Assembly (NCBI GenBank): GCA_964526635.1
Contig: CAZGLR010000044.1
Location: 1 to 24,672 of the forward strand
Reading direction: 5' to 3'
From: CAZGLR01 sp964526635
Lineage (GTDB): Bacteria; Zixibacteria; MSB-5A5; GN15; JAAZOE01
DNA length: 24,672 nucleotides
The translations under genes were made by a program, and so were the position numbers. The notes under the pieces are model-generated. The model had not been told where the DNA came from. It searched no databases and worked only from the letters and a program-made list of their open reading frames with translations. How positions within the stretch are numbered: position 1 is the first letter of the stretch; every line of letters begins with the position of its first letter. Shown here piece by piece: positions 15,280 through 22,089 of the stretch.

Positions 15280-16561
15280 TCGTATCTCTCCTCAATTTAT
15301 TGAATTTATCTTTGTATTTGAAATCAACAGAAGAGTCTACGTCGACCAATCCGGAGCGAATTAGGTGTGCGTTGATGAAAGTCTTGTTTTTCAGATAGAG
15401 ATAACATAATAAGCAGCCATCTTCCGAATACTTCTGAGAGTCATATTTGATGAACACCTTTTGCCCACATACCTTTTGTGCAAGAAACTCCTTCGCACGC
15501 TCACTCGTAGACGTATTAGATTTTACACCAAGCAAACGTACAACAATTCCGTTATCCAACCTTAATCGCTCGCTACTGATCACTTCCTTTACGGCAAAAT
15601 ATTCAGACCGTATGTTACTGTTCATGTCAATTCTTGAGCCAAACTGCAGTTTCCTGGGGTCAATTTTCTTATCGAGTTCGTGAGGATCGCTAAAACGGTA
15701 GGGTAAGCTAGCAATACTGCTGCCCAAATCTGATGTGATCTTATCTTCTGCGAACTGGAACTCCGAGCCTGTTAGATCAAGTTGCTTTACGTTCAATTTC
15801 TCTTTTATGATCGGCACGAACTCTGGATTTACTTCGTAGCCTATGGAGTTTCGTCTGAGGTTCTTGGCGGCGAGTGAAGTTGTACCACTTCCTAAGAAAG
15901 GATCCAACACAGTATCTTCCACAAAGGAGAACATCTTGATGAGACGATTGGGTAATTCCTCGGGGAATACAGCAATATGACTATTTTGTTTAGCGCCTGC
16001 GAAATACCAGTGACCTGAGAAGTACGTATTCCACTCATCCTTTGTCATGGCAGACATTTTCTTTTGCTCGGCCTTAGGTGCAGGGGGTTTGCCCAACTTC
16101 TTGAAAATGAGGATGAACTCATAGTCTAATTTTAGAATTCCATTTCTTGGATAAGGGAAGCTGCCCATAATTGTGGCACCACCAGTAGTATTAGTTGTTG
16201 TAACTTTTTGCCATATAACACCTCCCATGTAATCGAAACCAATCGTTTCGCAAAACCTAATAATCTCTGTTCTGATTGGAATGACTTTGTACCGACCATA
16301 ATATACTGATCTTGCGAACTGATCTCCAATATTTATACAGAGCCTACAACCCTTATGCAGAACTCGAAAACACTCCTTCCATACCAGATTCAGATTATTG
16401 ATGTAACTCTCATATGACTCGTGGTAGCCTATCTGATTGCTTGTGCCATAATCTTTTAGTTGCCAGTATGGAGGCGACGTAATCACTAGATGAGTTGATT
16501 CGTCCTGGACAAGGTTCATTTGCCTACTGTCGCCGCATATGATTTTGTGCGTAGTTTTCAA
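15272..16561 (-). CDS. DNA methyltransferase (likely N4-cytosine) fused to an SNase-like domain
   Basis: A 429-residue protein in the beta arrangement of DNA methyltransferases: catalytic TSPPYW at 28-33 near the N-terminus, then the SAM-binding DPFLGSGTT at 220-228. TSPPY(W) with this order is typical of N4-cytosine methyltransferases, including the CTAG enzymes of archaea. Residues about 318-425 form a second domain that follows the staphylococcal-nuclease (SNase, thermonuclease) fold strand by strand: RLDNGIVVRLLGVKS, RAKEFLAQKVCGQKVFI, EDGCLLCYLYL and INAHLIRSGL. Compared with the nuclease, Arg35 is kept (R342), but Asp40, Glu43 and Arg87 are replaced (K347, T350, C383). A DNA- or protein-binding role is therefore more likely than cleavage. 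The start is TTG at 16561 with GGAG six bases upstream. The partner is the endonuclease at 14587. Confidence 0.75.
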   Translation of the reverse strand: MKTTHKIICGDSRQMNLVQDESTHLVITSPPYWQLKDYGTSNQIGYHESYESYINNLNLVWKECFRVLHKGCRLCINIGDQFARSVYYGRYKVIPIRTEIIRFCETIGFDYMGGVIWQKVTTTNTTGGATIMGSFPYPRNGILKLDYEFILIFKKLGKPPAPKAEQKKMSAMTKDEWNTYFSGHWYFAGAKQNSHIAVFPEELPNRLIKMFSFVEDTVLDPFLGSGTTSLAAKNLRRNSIGYEVNPEFVPIIKEKLNVKQLDLTGSEFQFAEDKITSDLGSSIASLPYRFSDPHELDKKIDPRKLQFGSRIDMNSNIRSEYFAVKEVISSERLRLDNGIVVRLLGVKSNTSTSERAKEFLAQKVCGQKVFIKYDSQKYSEDGCLLCYLYLKNKTFINAHLIRSGLVDVDSSVDFKYKDKFNKLRRDTSA

Positions 16562-16581
16562 ATTGAGACTCCAATTCTCAG

Positions 16582-16610
16582 TTCATAACAGACTTAAAGC
16601 GATTTTGCAA
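16582..16610 (-). promoter_or_regulatory. candidate promoter of the restriction-modification operon
   Basis: On the minus strand TTGCAA (plus positions 16605-16610), a 17-bp spacer and TATGAA (16582-16587) lie just upstream of the TTG start at 16561. The transcript would contain the methylase first. Confidence 0.4.
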
Positions 16611-16698
16611 CGCTTGGCCTGTGTAATAATCCTTCCAAGTCTTCGAATTCATAATAGAATTCCGCCAATCTCTCAAGAGCTAATATCAAAAGACACCA

Positions 16699-16734
16699 AG
16701 TGGCCCGCTGGATCGTGTTCATGCTGATTCCCGG
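16699..16734. repeat. right copy of the imperfect direct repeat flanking the restriction-modification island
   Basis: AGTGGCCCGCT (16699-16709), CGTGTTC (16714-16720) and TTCCCGG (16728-16734) repeat the left copy with one base less between the first two blocks; 25 bases are identical in the three blocks. Confidence 0.5.
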
Positions 16735-16786
16735 GTACCCCGTTAGATATATCTGTTTAATCACTATTAGCCTTGTCAATCACAAT

Positions 16787-16807
16787 AAAAAAGTCCAGGC
16801 CTCCCTG
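16787..16807 (-). terminator. weak intrinsic terminator for the lipoprotein at 16883
   Basis: Read on the minus strand, CAGG-GAGG-CCTG is followed by GACTTTTTTATTG. The stem is only 4 bp, so the signal is modest, but the T-run and the position after a minus-strand gene fit. Confidence 0.35.
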
Positions 16808-16882
16808 ATTCTAACTACACATTGGCGGAAACTCGTACATTGCTTCGCAAAGAGCGGGCTACCCTGGCAAAAGTTATAATCC

Positions 16883-17575
16883 CTACCTGAAATTCATACC
16901 CATCAATTCATATTTCACCACCGGGCGGGTGCCGGTCGAATCCATCACCTCAACCTTGCACATCCCCACCCCCGGCGACATCCAGTAATTGGTGATCCCC
17001 GGCAATGTCCCGACCTCCTGCACATATTTATTGCAGACAAAACTCCCGGCCATGACCGTCACTACCGAATCGGTTGCGACGGTTTTGGTTACGATGCGAA
17101 ACTGCTTGAGCATGGTCGTGTCGGCCATCCCGACCCGGGCCGGCATGTGGGCAAATAAGTACATCCGCCCCTCCGGCTGGGCAAACCAAAGGCCATTGTC
17201 GCGGTTGGTAAACCATGATCCGCCCGGATAAAAACCTTTGAGCACCGCCCATTTCGTGCCCATCACAGCCGTATCACCGGAAATGTAGAACGAATCGACC
17301 CGCATGGGCATCATGCGATTGCTCTCGGTATTCCAGACATAGAGCTGATAGGTCCAGCTGTTGCCGCTATCCAGCGGCATGATATAATCGAATTCGGACA
17401 TATCATCAAGCTGTGCCTTGGAGAGGTCTTTTTCGGTTTTGGCATCATCGGAAACTTCTTCGGTTTTATCGTGAGTGACGGTCGACGATGACTCGGTTTC
17501 GGCCTTCTCTCCGCCGCAGGCGATTAGAAGCAGACCGGCTGACATAACGATTATCAAAAGCTGGAATATACGCAC
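16883..17575 (-). CDS. lipoprotein sharing its C-terminal domain with the gene at 13181
   Basis: A 230-residue predicted lipoprotein. I start it at GTG 17575 because GGAAAGG lies 7 bases upstream; the upstream ATG at 17614 has no ribosome site. The signal (RIFQLLIIVMSAGLLLIAC) places the lipidated cysteine at 20. A charged, Ser/Thr/Glu-rich linker (about 21-62) leads to a domain at 64-230 with the same landmarks as the C-terminal part of the 13181 protein: IMPLDSGNSW, FTNRDNGLW, VVTVMAGSFVC and PGVG with a following VE. This pairing is a clear sign of common descent; the domain's function is unknown. The larger relative has additional Ig-like domains. The promoter at 17626-17653 is one of the best in the window. 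Confidence 0.75.
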   Translation of the reverse strand: MRIFQLLIIVMSAGLLLIACGGEKAETESSSTVTHDKTEEVSDDAKTEKDLSKAQLDDMSEFDYIMPLDSGNSWTYQLYVWNTESNRMMPMRVDSFYISGDTAVMGTKWAVLKGFYPGGSWFTNRDNGLWFAQPEGRMYLFAHMPARVGMADTTMLKQFRIVTKTVATDSVVTVMAGSFVCNKYVQEVGTLPGITNYWMSPGVGMCKVEVMDSTGTRPVVKYELMGMNFR

Positions 17576-17625
17576 AGGCACACCTTTCCGGATCGACGAT
17601 GAGTAACGCAACAATGTTTATCTGC

Positions 17626-17653
17626 AATATAGGGCTTTTTCCGGGGCAGTCAA
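17626..17653 (-). promoter_or_regulatory. strong candidate promoter for the lipoprotein at 16883
   Basis: On the minus strand TTGACT (plus positions 17648-17653), a 16-bp spacer and TATATT (17626-17631) lie about 50 bases upstream of the GTG start. It is divergent from the lysS promoter at 17688. Confidence 0.6.
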
Positions 17654-17687
17654 CACCGCATGTCGACGTAAATTATAGAGAAACCTT

Positions 17688-17715
17688 TTGCTATGGAGTT
17701 GTTTAGCCGTATATT
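17688..17715 (+). promoter_or_regulatory. candidate promoter for lysS
   Basis: TTGCTA (17688-17693), a 16-bp spacer and TATATT (17710-17715), 69 bases before the ATG. The -10 region continues as TATATTTG. Confidence 0.5.
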
Positions 17716-17784
17716 TGCAGGCGATCCGGCCGGAAGTGCACGGCCGTATGAGATACAACTGAACTACAAGATCTGGATTGAACC

Positions 17785-19341
17785 ATGAGTGACGATAAGC
17801 AGCACAATCAGCATGGGCCTGAATCTGAAGTTCCTGTCAACCAGGTAATTACCGGACGGGTAGAAAAGCTCAAAAGTTTGCGGGACAAGGGTATCAATCC
17901 CTATCCCTATAAATATGAAACCACCCATACGACCACCGAGGCGCTGGACAACTACGATTCCCTGGCCGAAAGCGAAACCGAGATCGCTATGGCCGGGCGG
18001 GTCATGGCTATCCGTCGCATGGGTAAGGCTTTGTTCTTCGCTTTTCAGGATGAATACGGCCGCCTGCAGGGCTATATCAAAAAGAATGTCATCGGCGATG
18101 AAATGTGGGAGCTGTTTGACCTGGTCGATCTGGGCGATATTATTGGCCTTAAGGGGACTATGTTCACCACCAAAACCGGGGAAAAGACACTCAATGTCAG
18201 CTATGTCGAGATGCTTTCGAAATCGTTGCATCCACTGCCGGAAAAATGGCATGGCCTCACTGACAAAGAAGCCCGGTATCGTCAGCGGTATGTCGATCTG
18301 ATTTCCAATCCGGACGTGCGGGAAACTTTCAAAATCCGGTCAAAAGCAGTCAAGGCGATTCGCGACTTTCTCGATAATCGCGGTTTTCTGGAAGTGGAAA
18401 CGCCGGTTCTGCAGCCATTGTATGGCGGCGGCGCGGCGGTGCCGTTTGTGACTCATCATCAGAAACTCGACACGGACCTGTATCTGCGCATCGCCGATGA
18501 GTTATATCTCAAACGGTTGATTGTCGGCGGCTTCGAAAAGGTCTGGGAATACTGCAAAGATTTCCGCAACGAGGGCATGGACCGCAAGCATAATCCGGAA
18601 TTTTCCATGATCGAGTTGTATCAGGCCTATGCCGACTACCATGACATCATGGAGCTGGTCGAAGAGTTGTTCCGGCATACGGTCGAAACCGTGACCGGTT
18701 CGACTACCATCGAATACGAAGAGCATACTCTCGATTTCGGGAAGCCGTTTAAGCGCATCTCGATGCTTGATGCGATCAGGGAAGCCGGCGGGCCGGATTT
18801 GTCGGATTTCGATTATGAACGCGCTCTGACACTGGCTAAAAAGGCCGGGATTGATACCAATGGTCTGGTCAACTATGGCAAAGTGCTGGAGGCATTTTTC
18901 GACACTATCGTCGAGCCGACCTTGCTTCAGCCGACGTTTATCATGAACCATCCGCGCGACATTTCGCCATTGGCCAAGGTGCATCGCGAGTATCCGCAGT
19001 TGACCGAACGGTTCGAGCTTTTCATTGCCGGCATGGAATGCGCCAATGCCTTTTCCGAATTGAATGATCCGATCGATCAACGGGATCGTTTCCTCGATCA
19101 GGGCAAAGTCGCCGAAGCGGGTGACGCCGAGGCGCATATGCTGGATCATGATTACCTGACCGCATTGTCGTTCGGGATGCCGCCGACCGGTGGACTGGGT
19201 ATCGGTGTTGACCGGATTATTATGCTGCTGACCAACTCGCATTCGATCCGCGATGTTATCCTCTTCCCGCAGATGCGGCCGGAAGCGCTGGCGGTATCGC
19301 CGATTATGGGTATCGAGCTTAATACGGACGAAACAAAGTAG
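17785..19341 (+). CDS. lysS: class II lysyl-tRNA synthetase
   Basis: It charges tRNA-Lys with lysine in the cytoplasm through lysyl-adenylate. At 518 residues it is close to the usual 490-510 plus a short N-terminal extension. Residues about 70-150 are the OB-fold anticodon-binding domain (AGRVMAIRRMGKALFF). The three class II motifs follow: motif 1 around 185-222 (RDFLDNRGFLEVETPVLQP), motif 2 around 260-285 (FRNEGMDRKHNPEFSMIE) and motif 3 around 469-490 (GLGIGVDRIIMLL, then RDVILFPQMRP). The signature MIELYQAYADY and the HPLPEKWHGL.D.E.RYRQRYVDL stretch are specific to LysS. The start at 17785 has a weak ribosome site. A hairpin pair follows the gene, then the lolC-like gene. Confidence 0.97.
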   Translation: MSDDKQHNQHGPESEVPVNQVITGRVEKLKSLRDKGINPYPYKYETTHTTTEALDNYDSLAESETEIAMAGRVMAIRRMGKALFFAFQDEYGRLQGYIKKNVIGDEMWELFDLVDLGDIIGLKGTMFTTKTGEKTLNVSYVEMLSKSLHPLPEKWHGLTDKEARYRQRYVDLISNPDVRETFKIRSKAVKAIRDFLDNRGFLEVETPVLQPLYGGGAAVPFVTHHQKLDTDLYLRIADELYLKRLIVGGFEKVWEYCKDFRNEGMDRKHNPEFSMIELYQAYADYHDIMELVEELFRHTVETVTGSTTIEYEEHTLDFGKPFKRISMLDAIREAGGPDLSDFDYERALTLAKKAGIDTNGLVNYGKVLEAFFDTIVEPTLLQPTFIMNHPRDISPLAKVHREYPQLTERFELFIAGMECANAFSELNDPIDQRDRFLDQGKVAEAGDAEAHMLDHDYLTALSFGMPPTGGLGIGVDRIIMLLTNSHSIRDVILFPQMRPEALAVSPIMGIELNTDETK

Positions 19342-19346
19342 CTGTA

Positions 19347-19400
19347 TATATCGGGCGGATAAACTCCGTCCGATATAATCGCCAACCCCGCTTTCGGGGT
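19347..19400 (+). terminator. two hairpins after lysS
   Basis: A 13-bp stem with one G-U pair (19347-19359 and 19365-19377, 5-base loop) is followed by a smaller ACCCCG-CTTT-CGGGGT hairpin (19385-19400). Neither has a run of Ts, so they may attenuate, stop or stabilise the lysS transcript before lolC. Confidence 0.4.
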
Positions 19401-19451
19401 AAAAGGAATGATTTCCGGGAGAAAGCCCGGGATGTGGCACAGGGAGATAGT

Positions 19452-20672
19452 GTGAAGTATGAATGGTTCATCGCGCGGCGGTATCTGATGTCGCGGCGAA
19501 ATCGTTCGTTTATCTCGCTCAACAGCGTTTTTTCGATAGGCGGCGTAGTCATCGGCGTGGCGGCGCTAATTTTTGTGCTGTCGATGATGAACGGTTTCGA
19601 GACCGAACTGCGGACCCGTATTCTCGGCGTCACCTCGCATATCACTGTCTTTCCCCGCTTCGAAGATCATATTACCGACCCCCCGGCTGCAATGACCGAG
19701 CTGAAGGCAATCGATGGCGTCGTTGCCGCGGCGCCATTTATTTACTACAAAGCGGCCATATCATCGCGCGAAGCCGGCGATGGTATCGTCGTGCGCGGTA
19801 TCGATCCCGCCCTGGAAGATAACGTCACCGGCCTCAGCACCAAACTTCTCTCAGGTGATTTCGATTTTAGTGCCCAGGATGGGGGCGACGAGGGAATTAT
19901 TATAGGCATTACTCTGGCCCAGCGACTGGACGTGATGCTCGGCGATCCCCTGGTATTGTATTCGCTTCGTGGCGAGGAACTGCGCGCGGGCGTACAGCCC
20001 AAAGTCAAAAAATTCGCAGTCAGTGGTATCTTCGAAACCGGGATGTATGAATACGATGCCAACATGGCCTACATTTCACTCGATGCCGCCGCCGATTTGT
20101 TCAAGACCGGCGGTGTGACGGGAATTCACCTCAAAACCGAAGATATTTTCAAGGCTGATCAAATTGCCGCGATCATTAACGAGCGGTTCACCGACCGTTA
20201 TGATGCCGTTGACTGGAAACTGATGAACCGCAATCTCTTCTCCTGGGTTCAGCTCGAAAAGATCGGGATGTTTATCGCGTTATCACTGATTATCGCAGTG
20301 GCGGCGTTTAATATTATCTCCACACTGGTGATGATTGTGATGGAGAAACGCCAGGAAATCGGTATCCTAAAGGCGATGGGCTCGGTGCCGGCATCGATAT
20401 CGCGCATTTTTATCCGTATTGGGTTGGTGGTGGGGATTTTCGGCTGTGTCATTGGCGGTATTCTGGGATTCGGCTTATGCTGGTTGCAGTTGAAATTCAA
20501 TCTGATTTCGATTCCACCGGATATTTACTTTATCAATACCCTGCCGATTGATATGCGGATGCTGGATTTTGTGTTTATCTTTGTTTCGGCCATCGTATTG
20601 TGTTTTCTGGCAACACTTTACCCGGCATCGCGGGCGGCCGGGCTGTCGGTGGTGGAAGTTTTGCGCCGTTGA
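19452..20672 (+). CDS. LolC/LolE-like lipoprotein-releasing permease
   Basis: The inner-membrane subunit of the LolCDE ABC exporter, which pulls outer-membrane lipoproteins from the inner membrane and hands them to LolA. The 406-residue protein has the family layout: an N-terminal transmembrane helix (about 20-46, SLNSVFSIGGVVIGVAALIF), a large periplasmic domain (about 47-260, with PFIYYKAAISS, VVRGIDP and SGIFETGMYEYDANMAYI) and three C-terminal helices. The EKRQEIGILKAMG segment after the second helix is the conserved coupling helix that contacts LolD. It ends SRAAGLSVVEVLRR, also typical. I start at GTG 19452, where AGGGAG lies 5 bases upstream. One copy only is seen, so it may serve as a homodimer (LolF-type). 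LolD follows. Confidence 0.9.
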   Translation: MKYEWFIARRYLMSRRNRSFISLNSVFSIGGVVIGVAALIFVLSMMNGFETELRTRILGVTSHITVFPRFEDHITDPPAAMTELKAIDGVVAAAPFIYYKAAISSREAGDGIVVRGIDPALEDNVTGLSTKLLSGDFDFSAQDGGDEGIIIGITLAQRLDVMLGDPLVLYSLRGEELRAGVQPKVKKFAVSGIFETGMYEYDANMAYISLDAAADLFKTGGVTGIHLKTEDIFKADQIAAIINERFTDRYDAVDWKLMNRNLFSWVQLEKIGMFIALSLIIAVAAFNIISTLVMIVMEKRQEIGILKAMGSVPASISRIFIRIGLVVGIFGCVIGGILGFGLCWLQLKFNLISIPPDIYFINTLPIDMRMLDFVFIFVSAIVLCFLATLYPASRAAGLSVVEVLRR

Positions 20673-20699
20673 GATGTACTCAGGATGAAACACGAAAGG

Positions 20700-20740
20700 G
20701 CCAAAACGGCTTTATCCATGCGGGTTTTACCTGTTTTGGC
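20700..20740. repeat. inverted repeat upstream of lolD
   Basis: GCCAAAAC (20700-20707) pairs with GTTTTGGC (20733-20740) around a 25-base spacer. It sits just before the candidate promoter at 20749 and could be a terminator for lolC or an operator for the following operon. Confidence 0.35.
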
Positions 20741-20748
20741 GTAAACAA

Positions 20749-20776
20749 TTAGCTGAACTTGGCGATAAAATATATA
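20749..20776 (+). promoter_or_regulatory. candidate promoter for lolD-mcsA-mcsB-clpC
   Basis: TTAGCT (20749-20754), a 16-bp spacer and TATATA (20771-20776). The spacing and -10 box follow the pattern of the other promoters in the window, but the -35 box is weak. Confidence 0.3.
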
Positions 20777-20794
20777 GATCACGGTGGTAAGGAA

Positions 20795-21517
20795 ATGAAC
20801 AACGGCCGGGTTGAGCACGGGATCATATTGCAATCGACCGGCATACAACGCGGATTCGACACGCCGGAAGGGAGAATCGAGGTCTTGCAGGACGTCAATC
20901 TGGAACTTACCCGTGGCGAGATGGTGGCGGTGCTGGGAGCATCCGGAGTCGGTAAGACGACTCTGCTTCATATACTCGGGGGGCTGGATCGTCCGGATCG
21001 CGGCGAGATCGCATTCAATGGCCATCCCTACGCCGATTTTTCCGATGCCGAGCTGGCCTCATTCCGTAATCGTCACATCGGTTTCGTGTTTCAGTTTCAC
21101 TATTTGCTCGAGGAATTTTCGGCGCTTGAAAATGTCATGATGCCGATGTTGATCGCGGGAAAGCCGTCATCCGATACGCGTCGCCGTGCGGAACTATTGC
21201 TGGGTGAGGTTGGTTTAAGTAATAGAACAGGACATAGACCGGCGGAATTATCAGGCGGCGAACAGCAGCGTGTCGCAGTTGCGCGGGCGCTTGCGATGGA
21301 TCCGGAACTGGTCATTGCCGATGAACCATCGGGAAACCTGGATGTGGATACCGGGGCTGCCCTCCATTCCCTCCTGGCTGATTTGAACCGCACTCAGCAT
21401 ACCACCTTCCTCATTGCCACTCACAATTTGCCGCTGGCCGAGATGGCACACCGGGTCGTTCGCCTGAGGGAAGCCGACACAGATTTCGACCGGATGTCCG
21501 GACACGAGAGCCCCTAA
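20795..21517 (+). CDS. lolD: LolD-like ABC ATPase of the lipoprotein-release complex
   Basis: The ATPase that powers LolC/E. A complete 240-residue ATP-binding protein: Walker A GASGVGKTT at 48-56, signature LSGGEQQRVAVARAL at 152-166, Walker B ELVIADEPSG near 171-180 and the switch histidine in IATHN at 210. The stretch FVFQFHYLLEEFSALENV (97-114) is the sequence by which LolD is recognised among MacB-type ATPases (FQFHHLLPEF.ALENV). It lies downstream of the LolC-like permease, 122 bases away, and 23 bases before mcsA. I start at ATG 20795; the frame is open upstream from a TTG. Its ribosome site is poorly placed (TAAGGA one base before the start, GGTGG further up). Confidence 0.9.
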   Translation: MNNGRVEHGIILQSTGIQRGFDTPEGRIEVLQDVNLELTRGEMVAVLGASGVGKTTLLHILGGLDRPDRGEIAFNGHPYADFSDAELASFRNRHIGFVFQFHYLLEEFSALENVMMPMLIAGKPSSDTRRRAELLLGEVGLSNRTGHRPAELSGGEQQRVAVARALAMDPELVIADEPSGNLDVDTGAALHSLLADLNRTQHTTFLIATHNLPLAEMAHRVVRLREADTDFDRMSGHESP

Positions 21518-21540
21518 ACACAGGGAGAGAGCAGGTTGCT

Positions 21541-22089
21541 ATGAAATGTGATTCTGACAACTGCAATCGGGACGCCAAAATGCACCTGACCCAGATTATC
21601 AACGGGGAAAAGATCGTCCTTAATCTGTGCGAGGAATGTGCCGCCAAAAAGGGATTTCATTCCCCGCTGGATAATATCCCCTTCCCGCTGGCCAACTTCC
21701 TGGCGGAAATGATGGATCAGGAGCCCTCCGGCAAAGGCCGCCAGGCGCTGGCTGATCCTGACCTGACCTGCGATAACTGCGGATTGACTTTTCAGGAGTT
21801 TTCCCAGCTCGGGCGCTTCGGCTGCGGCCAGTGTTATCAGACCTTCCGCGGACGCCTTCAGGGGCTGTTGCGGAAAATCCATGGTTCCTCACTGCATCGC
21901 GGCAAACTGCCGCCAACTTTGTCGGAGGATGGTACCATCATTAAAGAAAAAGAACGCCTTCTGGAAGAACTGCAGCGCGCTATCACCGATGAGGATTATG
22001 AGCGTGCCGCCGATCTTCGCGATAAAATAAAGACACTGGAAAAGGCTGCTCAGGCAGAAGAAGAAGCCAAGGAAAGAGAAAATGTTTGA
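21541..22089 (+). CDS. mcsA: McsA-like zinc-finger/UVR protein
   Basis: McsA is the activator and adaptor of the protein-arginine kinase McsB. The 182-residue protein has the family's four cysteine pairs: C3/C8 (KCDSDNC), C30/C33 (CEEC), C77/C80 (CDNC) and C95/C98 (CGQC), two likely zinc fingers. A UVR domain follows at about 135-170 (KERLLEELQRAITDEDYERAADLRDKI), as in UvrB, UvrC and ClpC, where it mediates protein-protein contacts. The start at 21541 lies after AGCAGG. The gene overlaps mcsB by 8 bases, the usual coupling. A UVR-like segment also occurs in the ClpC of this operon, consistent with docking between them. No ctsR repressor gene lies in front, unlike in Bacillus. Confidence 0.9.
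   Translation: MKCDSDNCNRDAKMHLTQIINGEKIVLNLCEECAAKKGFHSPLDNIPFPLANFLAEMMDQEPSGKGRQALADPDLTCDNCGLTFQEFSQLGRFGCGQCYQTFRGRLQGLLRKIHGSSLHRGKLPPTLSEDGTIIKEKERLLEELQRAITDEDYERAADLRDKIKTLEKAAQAEEEAKERENV

Larger units (their letters stand above)
16562..16882. other. AT-rich non-coding stretch between the methyltransferase and the next lipoprotein
   Basis: About 320 bases without a convincing gene. It holds the methyltransferase promoter, the right copy of the flanking direct repeat and a weak hairpin with a T-run for the minus strand. A minus-strand frame of about 60 codons (16594-16779) crosses the repeat but has no ribosome site and overlaps the promoter. Confidence 0.6.

Noticed and set aside
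15272..15660. Active secreted nuclease in the methyltransferase C-terminus
   Set aside because: There is no signal peptide, and the catalytic Arg, Glu and Asp positions are replaced.
16594..16779. Minus-strand frame of about 60 codons upstream of the methyltransferase
   Set aside because: No ribosome site; it crosses the direct repeat and the likely promoter. A remnant of an older gene cannot be excluded.
18502..19440. Minus-strand open frame of about 312 codons opposite lysS
   Set aside because: lysS is unmistakable on the plus strand; long antisense frames are common in this GC-leaning codon usage, and this one has no recognisable protein features.
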